Positions 1 through 7,908 of a DNA stretch of 64,000 nucleotides are shown piece by piece. Position 1 is the first letter of the stretch; the number at the start of each line of letters is the position of its first letter. Source of the DNA: GCA-2731375 sp002731375. GTDB lineage: Bacteria > Pseudomonadota > Alphaproteobacteria > GCA-2731375. The notes beneath the pieces are model-generated. The model made no database searches, was not told the origin of the DNA, and saw nothing but the letters and a program-made list of their open reading frames with translations. The stretch covers positions 62,001-126,000 of the forward strand of contig JASMDX010000049.1 of NCBI GenBank assembly GCA_030752605.1, in the 5' to 3' direction. The translations under genes were made by a program, and so were the position numbers.

Positions 1-121
1 CGATCACGACCAGGGCCGCTTTCTTGCCCCATCCGACGCGCCGTTGGAAGCCGCGCTCCTGATAAAGAGCGCTGTCGTTTGTAAAAAGCTTATTGAGCGC
101 CGCCTTGATTTCCGGATCCAT
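1..121 (-). CDS. Cysteine hydrolase (isochorismatase / N-carbamoylsarcosine amidase-like), N-terminal fragment
   Basis: Only the first 40 codons lie in the window; the gene runs off the left edge. The ATG at 121 follows a clear GGAGG ribosome binding site (GGGGAGGAAAACGCA). The peptide has a short helical leader and then a GxQRRVGWGKKAALVVI stretch. That is the usual entry to the first beta strand of the isochorismatase fold, just before the catalytic Asp. In N-carbamoylsarcosine amidohydrolase-like members a similar RGF...R(V)G(F/Y)G(K/R)xPALLVID signature is common. The catalytic Asp, Lys and Cys are outside the window, so amidase activity is inferred from family resemblance alone. The gene is divergent from the flavoprotein gene at 241. 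Confidence 0.6.
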   Translation of the reverse strand, partial: MDPEIKAALNKLFTNDSALYQERGFQRRVGWGKKAALVVI

Positions 122-240
122 TGCGTTTTCCTCCCCACCGATGCCATGTTCTTCGCTTAGCCTATCATACTCGCCTCTGGATGCGATAACAGGCTAAGCT
201 ATGATACGCACAGGCGAGTTTGAAACGAATGGGCGGGGAA
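122..240. promoter_or_regulatory. Divergent promoter region with mirrored TATGAT boxes
   Basis: This 119-bp spacer separates divergent genes. TATGAT occurs on the plus strand at 200-205 and on the minus strand at 169-164, each suitably placed as a -10 box for the gene it faces. The blocks GCTTAGCC/GGCTAAGC and CTCGCCT/AGGCGAG also recur in inverted form on the two sides, as if one site had been duplicated in mirror orientation. I see no good -35 hexamer. A promoter role is inferred from position and sequence only. Confidence 0.35.
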
Positions 241-1431
241 ATGACAGCAAGATCAGAGGCGGGTGAGATGCTGGCAGGTTCGGCATTGGAGAACGCCCGC
301 GCGGTGGCACCGGTGCTGCGCGCCGAGGGGAGCAGGATAGAAGTCGCCCGCGCTCTTACGCCCGAGGCCCTGGCCACTATGCATGAAGGCCAGCTGTTTC
401 GCCTTAGCCTGCCCCGCCGGCACGGGGGGGCAGAGCTGCCTCTGCCGCAATTGGCGCAAGCGGCCGAGATTATCGGCGGTGCCGATGCCTCCGCCGCCTG
501 GTGCCTGGGCCAGGCCCTGGGCTGCGCCATGACCGCCGCCTTCATGGATGAGAAACCGGCGCGCGAAGTGTTCGATCCAGCGGACGCGGTACTGGCCTGG
601 GGTGCGGGCATACAAGGCAAGCTCACTGTGGCCGAAGGCGGTTATCTGGCATCCGGCACCTGGCGCTTTGCCTCCGGCAGTCACAACGCCACCTGGCTGG
701 GCGGCCATTCAAAGGTTTTCGAGGCCGATGGCTCTCCCCGCCTGGATAAGAATGGAAAGCAGGCCAACCGCACCGCCCTGTTTCCCCGCGCCCAGGCCGA
801 GATGGCGGACGACTGGCACGTCATGGGTCTGCGCGGCACCCGTAGCGAGGCCTACACTGTGGAAAATCTGTTCATCCCCGAGGGCCTGACCTCGGATCGC
901 GAAACCGAAGCCGAGCGCCGGGTTGAGAGCACGTTGTTTCTTTTTCCCACCACCGCCGTCTATGCCTCCTTGTTTTCCTCCGTCGCACTGGGCATCGCGC
1001 AAAGCATGTTCGACGATCTAGTGGCCCTGGCGCGGAAAAAAACACCTCGCGGCGCCCGTAATGCCCTGCGCGACAGCCCGGTGTTCCAGACCAAGCTGGC
1101 GGAATTGGAAGCCCAGCTCGGCTCACCGAGGGCCTACAAGCACGCAATCTTGAGCGAGATCTGGGAGACGGTAGATGCCACGGGTGAATTGAGCATGGAC
1201 GACCGGGCCCGCATCCGTCTGTGCACAACCTACGCCATCAACCAGGCTACGGCGGTATCCGAGCAGGTCTATCATCTGGCCGGTTCCACCGCAATTTTTG
1301 AAAACGAACCGTTCGAGCGGCGCTTCCGCGATATCCACGCGGTCTCGCAACAGGTCCAGGCCAGACATACCAACTACGAAACCGTAGGTCGCTACATGCT
1401 GGGTCATGAAGCCGACACGGTCTTTATGTGA
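241..1431 (+). CDS. Acyl-CoA dehydrogenase-fold flavoprotein, class D flavin monooxygenase-like
   Basis: The protein has 396 residues with the acyl-CoA dehydrogenase fold: an N-terminal helical part (PRRHGGAELPL, typical of the flavin-binding lead-in), a beta domain around residues 120-220 (WRFASGSHNATW), and a C-terminal helical bundle ending HLAGSTAIFENEPFERRF...DIHAVSQQVQAR. That C-terminal signature is shared by HsaA, DszC and HpaC2-type monooxygenases, which use reduced flavin supplied by a separate reductase. No catalytic Glu of a true acyl-CoA dehydrogenase is evident. I chose ATG 241, preceded by GGCGGGGA, over TTG 220 or ATG 229. The gene overlaps the next start by one base, so the two are probably co-translated. 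Substrate unknown. Confidence 0.7.
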   Translation: MTARSEAGEMLAGSALENARAVAPVLRAEGSRIEVARALTPEALATMHEGQLFRLSLPRRHGGAELPLPQLAQAAEIIGGADASAAWCLGQALGCAMTAAFMDEKPAREVFDPADAVLAWGAGIQGKLTVAEGGYLASGTWRFASGSHNATWLGGHSKVFEADGSPRLDKNGKQANRTALFPRAQAEMADDWHVMGLRGTRSEAYTVENLFIPEGLTSDRETEAERRVESTLFLFPTTAVYASLFSSVALGIAQSMFDDLVALARKKTPRGARNALRDSPVFQTKLAELEAQLGSPRAYKHAILSEIWETVDATGELSMDDRARIRLCTTYAINQATAVSEQVYHLAGSTAIFENEPFERRFRDIHAVSQQVQARHTNYETVGRYMLGHEADTVFM

Positions 1432-2168
1432 TGGGACAGCGTTCGACATACGGCTGGCGCGGCAAGCTCGGCCTGATCGTACCGACCACCAATACCGTGA
1501 ACGAGGCGGAATGGAACATGGCCGCGCCCGACGGGGTCTCCATTCACGGCGCCCGTATCGTGCTGCACACCGATGTCACATCTGAGGCGGGCAAGGCGTC
1601 ATCAAAGGAAGACCTGCGCCAGGCCGTTAACAGCCTGGCCCCCGCCGGCCTGGATGCCATCGCCTATGGCTGCACCGCCGGCTCGCTTATGACGCCGCGC
1701 CATGGATTGGCGGATTTCATGACGGAAGTCTGTGACCTACCCTGCGTCACCGCCGGAGCTGCAATCGTCGATGCACTGCTTTCGCTGGAGGTAACCAGCG
1801 TCTCCGTGGCCACGCCCTATGACAAGAGTTTGAACAACCATGAAGCCGAGTTCCTGAACAGCCAGGGCATAAGGGTGCGGGCTATAGAGGGCTTGGGCTT
1901 TGGCGCCAACGGCCCCCACGAATATGCGCTGATGCATAAGGTACCCAGGCGAGACGTGCTTGAGCTGGCACGCAGGGTCGATGATCCCGGCGCCAATGGC
2001 CTGTTGATCAGCTGCACCGATCTGCCGACCTTCGGCATTATCGAGGAGCTGGAGCAGACCTTGGGCAAGGCGGTGGTGACGTCCAGTCAAGCCACCCTGT
2101 GGGCCGCCATGTCAGCCGCCGGATTGAACCCAGCCCTGCCTGGCCTGGGCCGCCTGCTTCGCCAATAA
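1431..2168 (+). CDS. Maleate cis-trans isomerase / Asp-Glu racemase family protein
   Basis: The 245-residue protein resembles maleate isomerase and arylmalonate decarboxylase relatives. The family uses two facing cysteines, here Cys81 in YGCTAGS and Cys195 in SCTDL, close to the positions in maleate isomerases. The N-terminal GLIVPTTNTVNE and the middle VATPYDKSLN segment also fit the family. ATG 1431 overlaps the previous stop as TGATG; a GTG one codon earlier is possible. The pairing with a flavin monooxygenase-like gene suggests ring oxidation followed by handling of a dicarboxylic product, as in nicotinate or pyridine catabolism, but no other genes of such a pathway lie here. Isomerase versus decarboxylase activity cannot be settled from sequence. 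Confidence 0.75.
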   Translation: MGQRSTYGWRGKLGLIVPTTNTVNEAEWNMAAPDGVSIHGARIVLHTDVTSEAGKASSKEDLRQAVNSLAPAGLDAIAYGCTAGSLMTPRHGLADFMTEVCDLPCVTAGAAIVDALLSLEVTSVSVATPYDKSLNNHEAEFLNSQGIRVRAIEGLGFGANGPHEYALMHKVPRRDVLELARRVDDPGANGLLISCTDLPTFGIIEELEQTLGKAVVTSSQATLWAAMSAAGLNPALPGLGRLLRQ

Positions 2169-2246
2169 CGGGTCGGTCAAAGTCGGTATCCAACTTGAGC
2201 TGGCCCGGACTCTCTGGCAGGGTTGAATTTTTCGATGGAGATATCT

Positions 2247-4310
2247 ATGGTCCGCGATAGCCGTTACGATGTTTTGTTCGAGCCGGTGAAGATCGGTCCG
2301 GTAACCGCCCGTAACCGCTTCTACCAGGTGCCCCACTGCACGGGAATGGGGCGGCATTTCCCCACTTCGTCAGCGGTGATGCGGGGGATCAAGGCGGAAG
2401 GCGGCTGGGCCGTCATTTCGACCGAACAATGCGATATTCATCCCACCGGCGATGTCCGCACACAAATCCGTCTGTGGGACGAAAAAGACATTCCGACCCA
2501 TGCCCGGATGACCGAACTTGTACACCACCACGGCAGCCTGGCCGCCATCGAGCTTTGTCACCCCGGGCATTATTCGACGAGCTATTATGCCCGCGAAACA
2601 CCAATTGCGCCCAGCCCGATCCCTGTCCGCGCCCCCTTCCCTGGACAGGCCAGGGCCATGGACCGCCAGGACATAGCGGATTTTCGAAAATGGCACCGCC
2701 GCGCCGCCCTGCTCTCTCGACAGGCGGGCTTTGATATTGTCTACGTCTATGCCGGGCATGCGATCACCTTGTTGATGTTCTTTCTCTCGCGCCAGTACAA
2801 CCAGCGCAGCGATGAATATGGCGGCAGCCTGGAAAACCGGGCCCGGCTATTCCGTGAATGCATCGAGGATGCCCACGACGCCGTCGGTGACATCTGCGCC
2901 GTCGCCGTTCGGCTAGCGGTCGATGAACTGCTTGGTGAACACGGCATGACCGCGGGTGTCGAAGGCCGAGAACTGGTTGAAATGCTAGCTGAACTGCCGG
3001 ATTTGTGGGATGTGAATATCAGCGCCTGGCAGAACGATTCGGCGACCTCTCGTTTCGCGCCGGAAGGCTTCCAGGAAGAGTATATCGACTTCGTCAAATC
3101 CGTTACCACGAAGCCGGTCGTGGGTGTTGGCCGGTTCACCTCCCCCGACAGCATGGTATCGCAAATCAAACGCGGCGTGCTTGATTTTATCGGCGCCGCG
3201 CGGCCATCTATCGCCGATCCTTTCCTGCCCAAGAAAATCGAAGAAGGACGCCTGGACGATATTCGCGAATGCATCGGCTGTAACATCTGTGCCGCCTACA
3301 ACAACGCATCAGTGCCGTTGCGCTGCACGCAAAACCCAACCCAGGGAGAGGAATGGCGCAAGGGCTGGCACCCGGAGCGGATACCGGCAAAAGATACCAA
3401 TGACCGCGTCTTGATCGTGGGCGCTGGCCCGGCGGGGTTGGAGGCCGCGCGTGCGCTGGGACAAAGGGGTTATCAGGTATTTGTGGCCGAGGCGAAAACT
3501 GAAATTGGCGGCCGCGTGATCCGGGAGAGCCGCCTGCCGGGGTTGGCCGTCTGGTCGCGCGTCCTTGATTACCGAGCCACGCAATTGCGGCAAATGGCCA
3601 ACGTCGAGATCTATCTCGACAGCCCCATGGGCACGGCGGATGTGCTCGAGACCGATTGCTCGCTGGTTGCCATCGCGACCGGGTCAACTTGGGCTAGGGA
3701 CGGCATCGGCAGAACGCACCACCAGCCGGCACCTGGGGCCAAAGGCGCAAACATCTACACCCCCGACGACATCATGGATGGCGTTGAGATTGAGGGACCT
3801 GTCGCTATCTACGACGACGATCATTACTACATGGGAAGCGTAATCGCGGAACTGCTGCGCCACAGGGACCTAGACGTCACGTTGATCACCCCATCTTCGG
3901 TGGTGTCTGAATTCAGCACCTACACCCTGGAACAGGAACATATTCAAACGAGGCTTTTGGAGTGGGGGGTACGAATTGTTCAGCAGAAAGAATTGGCGGC
4001 GGTCGGCGCCGATGGTCTCGATTTAACCTGCGTCTACACCGGCAAGGGGCGACACGTTAAAGCGGCTTCGATTGTTCTCGTGACCTCCAGGGTTCCCAAT
4101 GACGAGCTGTACCTCTCATTGTCGCGGGACGAGGCCGCGCTCAAGCAATCAGGCATCAACAGGATAACCCGGATCGGCGATTGTCATGCCCCGTCAATCA
4201 TTGCCGATGCGGTGTATGCGGGTCATAAGTACGCCCGTGACCTGGGCGCGGTGGCGACCGAGGCGATACCGTTCAAACGCGAGTTGATCGAGTTGAGCCC
4301 AGATTATTGA
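2247..4310 (+). CDS. Trimethylamine/dimethylamine dehydrogenase-like iron-sulfur flavoprotein
   Basis: This 687-residue protein matches the TMADH/DMADH/histamine dehydrogenase layout: an old-yellow-enzyme TIM barrel (1-335), a [4Fe-4S] site (Cys342, Cys345, Cys348, Cys360; TMADH uses 345, 348, 351, 364) and a C-terminal dinucleotide-binding half starting VLIVGAGPAG. Cys31 in YQVPHC corresponds to the TMADH Cys that covalently binds FMN. The VYVYAGH segment keeps the catalytic Tyr and His. From remembered TMADH numbering, the substrate cage differs: Tyr60 is Gln, as in DMADH, Trp105 is Cys, and the Trp355 region is CAAYNN. An amine oxidised with electrons passed to ETF is likely; trimethylamine itself is doubtful. 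ATG 2247 has GGAG upstream and is preferred to TTG 2223 or ATG 2235. Confidence 0.85.
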   Translation: MVRDSRYDVLFEPVKIGPVTARNRFYQVPHCTGMGRHFPTSSAVMRGIKAEGGWAVISTEQCDIHPTGDVRTQIRLWDEKDIPTHARMTELVHHHGSLAAIELCHPGHYSTSYYARETPIAPSPIPVRAPFPGQARAMDRQDIADFRKWHRRAALLSRQAGFDIVYVYAGHAITLLMFFLSRQYNQRSDEYGGSLENRARLFRECIEDAHDAVGDICAVAVRLAVDELLGEHGMTAGVEGRELVEMLAELPDLWDVNISAWQNDSATSRFAPEGFQEEYIDFVKSVTTKPVVGVGRFTSPDSMVSQIKRGVLDFIGAARPSIADPFLPKKIEEGRLDDIRECIGCNICAAYNNASVPLRCTQNPTQGEEWRKGWHPERIPAKDTNDRVLIVGAGPAGLEAARALGQRGYQVFVAEAKTEIGGRVIRESRLPGLAVWSRVLDYRATQLRQMANVEIYLDSPMGTADVLETDCSLVAIATGSTWARDGIGRTHHQPAPGAKGANIYTPDDIMDGVEIEGPVAIYDDDHYYMGSVIAELLRHRDLDVTLITPSSVVSEFSTYTLEQEHIQTRLLEWGVRIVQQKELAAVGADGLDLTCVYTGKGRHVKAASIVLVTSRVPNDELYLSLSRDEAALKQSGINRITRIGDCHAPSIIADAVYAGHKYARDLGAVATEAIPFKRELIELSPDY

Positions 4311-4320
4311 CCGGTCAGCG

Positions 4321-4992
4321 CTAAAACGGCTTGGTCGAACCAACGAAGGCGATCAGCAGTACCACGCACCACAAGGTCACAGCGGCGCTGCCGGCGTTGA
4401 TACGGTTTTTCTTCATGCGTTTTTCACCTTCGACCGCCTGTTCGCCGCCGGCGCGGACCATCTCGAATATGGGCTCCCACAGATCTGCGGCATGCAAAAT
4501 CCAGGTGGCGCTCAGAACCATCAAGCCATACAGCGCTATTTTCAGGGCCAGCCAACCCTCCGGCATCAGATTGCCGGTAGCCAGGGCATAGACCCCCAGC
4601 GCCGTCATGGCGGCAGCGACAACAAACCAAAGCACCCGATTGATGCGGTTGAGGGCCCATTCCTTGGGCGTGCCAATGGTGAATTTTTCCACCCATAACA
4701 TGCCCAACCAGGCTAGGCTGAGAACCCAGATCAAGACCAGCCAACCACCGGTGATTTGGCTGCCATGCTGCAAGGCAAGGGTAAAGCCGATAGGCAGGAT
4801 CAACGGCGCGCAGGTGCGTGGCGCCATGTCGACCTTGCGCCGAATCGCCCGCACCCGCAGGCGTTCGTCCAGGCTCAAATCGTCACGTGTCAGTTGGCTG
4901 TCACAAAAGAACACGCCCAGGTCCGAGCCCAGCCAATAGCCAAACAATAAGACATGAATGAAGATCAAGACGTCCTGAAAGTCAATATGCAT
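4321..4992 (-). CDS. Polytopic membrane protein of unknown function (six predicted TM segments)
   Basis: The 223-residue protein has six hydrophobic stretches, at about residues 7-24, 60-76, 83-102, 118-138, 146-166 and 203-220. Between the first two is a basic cytoplasmic-looking loop (RLRVRAIRRKVD). His13 and a GYWLGSDLGVF motif in the first segment, plus a His in the fifth (ILHAADLW), could ligate haem or copper as in CopD-like proteins, but I do not recognise a family. It is the last gene of a minus-strand run after the MaoC pair and faces the amine dehydrogenase gene tail to tail with only 10 bp between. Its length and frame look intact. Confidence 0.6.
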   Translation of the reverse strand: MHIDFQDVLIFIHVLLFGYWLGSDLGVFFCDSQLTRDDLSLDERLRVRAIRRKVDMAPRTCAPLILPIGFTLALQHGSQITGGWLVLIWVLSLAWLGMLWVEKFTIGTPKEWALNRINRVLWFVVAAAMTALGVYALATGNLMPEGWLALKIALYGLMVLSATWILHAADLWEPIFEMVRAGGEQAVEGEKRMKKNRINAGSAAVTLWCVVLLIAFVGSTKPF

Positions 4993-5053
4993 CGAAATGC
5001 TCCCTATGGATGAGCCAGCCTTTGCACTTTTGATGTCAGCAGGTCAGCCAGCT

Positions 5054-5470
5054 TCAGGCGAACTTGACTCGTGCCGTGCCGGGCGTGATGACATCGCCGT
5101 TTTCATTCTTGATAAAGACATCCATGTCCACTGTGCTTACGTCGGTATCGATCGCCGTAATGGTACCGCCAGAGGTCAGCGTCTCGCCAATGTATGAGGC
5201 GCGCCGGTTGGAATAATTGAACTGCACCAACGTGCCATTGTCGCCCATCCAATTGACCACCACTTGATTTAGCCAATCGCCCTGCAGGGGCCCATCGATA
5301 ACCACGCCGGGATGTTTTTCCACGTTCGTTGTATAGGGCTCGTCATAATGAATGCGGTGGGGATTCCATATCGCTGCGTTGTAGCAGAACAAGGAAACAT
5401 TGGTCGCTGTATGCTGACGCTCGGGCAAGGCCTCGCCCACGGACAGCTTGGAAATATCAAGACTGCTCAT
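5054..5470 (-). CDS. MaoC-like hotdog dehydratase, C-terminal-half subunit
   Basis: A single 138-residue hotdog domain. The active-site segment YNAAIWNPHRIHYD resembles the NxHRIHYD variant of mesaconyl-C4-CoA hydratase and HTD2-type hydratases rather than the D-x-N-P-I-H of PhaJ. It starts with an ATGA overlap with the upstream 151-residue hotdog gene, so the two are translationally coupled. They probably form a heteromer replacing the fused double-hotdog form. The expected reaction is hydration of an enoyl-CoA or dehydration of a 3-hydroxyacyl-CoA. The substrate is not predictable. Confidence 0.75.
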   Translation of the reverse strand: MSSLDISKLSVGEALPERQHTATNVSLFCYNAAIWNPHRIHYDEPYTTNVEKHPGVVIDGPLQGDWLNQVVVNWMGDNGTLVQFNYSNRRASYIGETLTSGGTITAIDTDVSTVDMDVFIKNENGDVITPGTARVKFA

Positions 5471-5922
5471 CGCATGATCCTCGTCTGTTTTTCTTCTAAA
5501 ACCAACTCACCCGCCTCGGTCTCGACACGCAGGTTATAGACGACGAAAATCAATGGCCCGGTGCTGCCCTGTTTTTCGATCAGATCGGCCAACGAACGAG
5601 TTGCCACCAGTTTGTCGCCAGGATGGATGGAGCGGTGAAAGGTCATCTCGGTACCGCCCGCCATGACCCGCTTCAATGGCAGATCGGGCAAGAATGAATC
5701 CTTGGGCAGGCCATCCGAACCCAGTTCAGCTAGAGGCGCGATAGGCCGCAAGGCGCCGAACAGGAACATCGCGGGCGCTTCGTCGCCATTCAGGAATTTT
5801 TCCTGTTGCTGCTCCGTAGAGATGGAATATTTGATGATGTCGCTGCGGTTGACTTCAACATGAACTGGTTCGCCCTCGCGCCCGATCCAGGATCTTGCCT
5901 CCGCGCTAATTAACTCACTCAC
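5467..5922 (-). CDS. MaoC-like dehydratase, FAS1-type N-terminal-half subunit
   Basis: This 151-residue protein matches the N-terminal hotdog (FAS1-like dehydratase domain) of double-hotdog hydratases: an IGREGEPVHVEVNRSDI lead, a VMAGGTEMTFHRSIHPGD motif and a C-terminal strand with LIFVVYNL. It lacks the catalytic His of its partner, as expected for the structural half. The start is GTG 5922 with AGGAGGGG upstream. It lies 124 bp after the M20 amidohydrolase gene and overlaps the MaoC gene by four bases. An amidohydrolase upstream of a hydratase pair could release an acid later handled as a CoA ester, but no CoA ligase is in this run. Confidence 0.72.
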   Translation of the reverse strand: MSELISAEARSWIGREGEPVHVEVNRSDIIKYSISTEQQQEKFLNGDEAPAMFLFGALRPIAPLAELGSDGLPKDSFLPDLPLKRVMAGGTEMTFHRSIHPGDKLVATRSLADLIEKQGSTGPLIFVVYNLRVETEAGELVLEEKQTRIMR

Positions 5923-6046
5923 TTTTCAGCCCCTCCTACACTATGCCGCCTTACCTTGGCACTCCATAGTGGCAGACGGGGGGAGCGAGGTGAAGGGGCC
6001 GGATGAATTAGTGGAGAAAACCGGAGCAGCACACCCGTTCCATATC

Positions 6047-7210
6047 TCAATCCAGTTGCAGGCTACGTTCCACGATCCGGGCAAAGAAACTGGCGCCATA
6101 GACCAGAGCCTCGTCATTGAAGTCATAGCCCGGATTATGCACCGGCGTGCTATGCGCTCCATTGCCCACGTGGATATAACAACTGGGGACCTGCTCTGAC
6201 ATAAAGGCAAAATCCTCTGATCCAGTACCGGGCGGCAGATCCTTCCTGACCTGATCGGCACCGACCAGTTCATCGCAAACTTCCACCGCCAGTGCAGTCG
6301 GTTCCTTGGCGTTGAAAACGGGGTGAAAAATAACGCGGAAATCCATCTCGGCGCTGGCCTCATGACCCTCGGCGTTGTTCTTGACCAATAGCTCCATGCG
6401 GCCCTGGATGCGCTCCATCACGTCCATGCTCATGGTCCGCACCGTGCCCGACAACCGCGCGGTCTGCGGGATCACGTTATAAGCATCCCCGGCATGCACC
6501 TGGGTAATGGACAATACGGCAGTGGTCGATGGCGGCAGATTACGGGCCACGATAGTTTGCAGGGCGCCAATCATTTCGCCCGCGATCATGACCGGATCAA
6601 TGCCGTGATCGGGATGGGCCCCATGGGCGCCCCTGCCCTGGATATCGATATCGAAAAACGCCCCGGCCGCCGTCCGTAACCCCGAGGCGGCGCCATAATG
6701 GCCCACCGCCATGCCGGGCCGATTATGCATGGCATAGAGAGTATCGCAGGGGAACTGTTCGAACAGGCCATCTGCGATCATCGCCTTGGCGCCGCCGATG
6801 CCTTCTTCCGCCGGTTGGAATATGAAGTTTACCTGGCCGCGAAAATTTTGGCTGCCGGCAAGATACTTGGCCGCCGCCAATAGCATCACCGTATGGCCGT
6901 CATGGCCGCAGGCATGCATAACACCATCCTTGGTGGAACGATGGTCAAAATCATTCCGTTCCATAATCGGCAGGGCATCCATATCTGCGCGCAAGCCTAC
7001 CGCCCTGGTCTCGTTACCGACCTTGAGGACGCCAACGACTCCGGTCTTGCCAATGCCTCGGGTCACCTGAATGCCGAATTCCTCCAGCTTGGCGGCCACG
7101 AATGCAGCCGTGCGCTCTTCCTCCAGACCAAGTTCGGGATGGGCATGAATATCACGCCGCCAGGCGACAAGCTCCTCCGCCATGGTGGCGATTTCTGCAA
7201 CGATGGGCAT
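6047..7210 (-). CDS. M20 family metallo-amidohydrolase (hippurate hydrolase / amidohydrolase type)
   Basis: The 387-residue protein has the M20D signature: RADMDALP at 75-81, metal-binding HACGHDGHT at 99-107 (Cys101, His103), catalytic and metal acids in QPAEEG (Glu135, Glu136), His162 in MHNRPG, and GSEDFAF near the C-terminus. The dimerisation (lid) domain lies between about 180 and 290. Such enzymes cleave N-acyl amino acids, hippurate or IAA-conjugate amides. ATG 7210, preceded by AAGAGGAAAA, gives the normal family start; an upstream in-frame start at 7324 would run through a decayed divergent gene. It heads a minus-strand group with the MaoC pair and the membrane protein. Confidence 0.85.
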   Translation of the reverse strand: MPIVAEIATMAEELVAWRRDIHAHPELGLEEERTAAFVAAKLEEFGIQVTRGIGKTGVVGVLKVGNETRAVGLRADMDALPIMERNDFDHRSTKDGVMHACGHDGHTVMLLAAAKYLAGSQNFRGQVNFIFQPAEEGIGGAKAMIADGLFEQFPCDTLYAMHNRPGMAVGHYGAASGLRTAAGAFFDIDIQGRGAHGAHPDHGIDPVMIAGEMIGALQTIVARNLPPSTTAVLSITQVHAGDAYNVIPQTARLSGTVRTMSMDVMERIQGRMELLVKNNAEGHEASAEMDFRVIFHPVFNAKEPTALAVEVCDELVGADQVRKDLPPGTGSEDFAFMSEQVPSCYIHVGNGAHSTPVHNPGYDFNDEALVYGASFFARIVERSLQLD

Positions 7211-7286
7211 GGATTTTCCTCTTGTCTCGACAATTAAGATACCGGCCCAGGATGGCATAGCTGTTGCCGACAAAGCAAAGCATAGC

Positions 7287-7878
7287 CGTGACGTGGACCT
7301 GAACTCCGGCAAAATCCGGCCCATTCCTCTTGACCCTTATTTGGATGCCGATGAAATAATCCGGAACCAGGAAACACTCGAGCAAACCCTTGCCGCGATT
7401 ACACGCTTCGTTCGAGAACGGTTGGCGCCTCACGAGGAGCAGGTCGACCGGGAAGGCCGCATATCCGAAGAAATTGTCAATGAAATGCGCGCCCTCGGCT
7501 TGGCGGGCCTGACGCTGCAAGAGGAATTTGTCGGCGCTGGCCTGACGATCGAGGACAAGATTTCGGTCACAATGACCATGGCTAGACCTCGACCGCGTTT
7601 AACTGCCAGCTGGCGTCGAATGCAATTCCAGGCCACGTCCTGGTTGCATCGGGCAGCGAGGAACAACGGCGCGCCTGGCTTGATAACCTGGCCACGGGCG
7701 AGGTCACAGCTTAGTTCGCCTTGACGGAGCCTGATGCGGCCTCTGTAACCGCCTCCATCCAAACCATGGCGCGCCGGATGGGGATGCCTACGTGCTGAAC
7801 GACACGAAGCGCTTCATCACCAATGCGCCCTATGCGGATGTCTTTCGGGTGCTGGCGCGGACCGATCCGGACGATTGA
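7287..7878 (+). pseudogene. Decayed acyl-CoA dehydrogenase
   Basis: The first stretch reads as an intact acyl-CoA dehydrogenase N-terminus (IRNQETLEQTLAA..., GLAGLTLQEEFVGAGL) to about 7575. Coding then jumps frame after an apparent deletion. A second frame gives GSEEQRRAWLDNLATGEVTA, an in-frame TAG at 7710, then FALTEPDAASVTASIQT. A third frame gives DGDAYVLNDTKRFITNAPYADVF and RVLARTDPDD before a TGA at 7878. These pieces match the family order, including the FALTEPDA flavin-contact motif, but the C-terminal half with the catalytic base is missing. The original start is unclear and may have been lost in the divergent spacer with the M20 gene. The positions are approximate at the 5' end. 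Confidence 0.85.
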
Positions 7879-7908
7879 AGTCCGCGGGCATATCGACCTT
7901 TTTCATAG

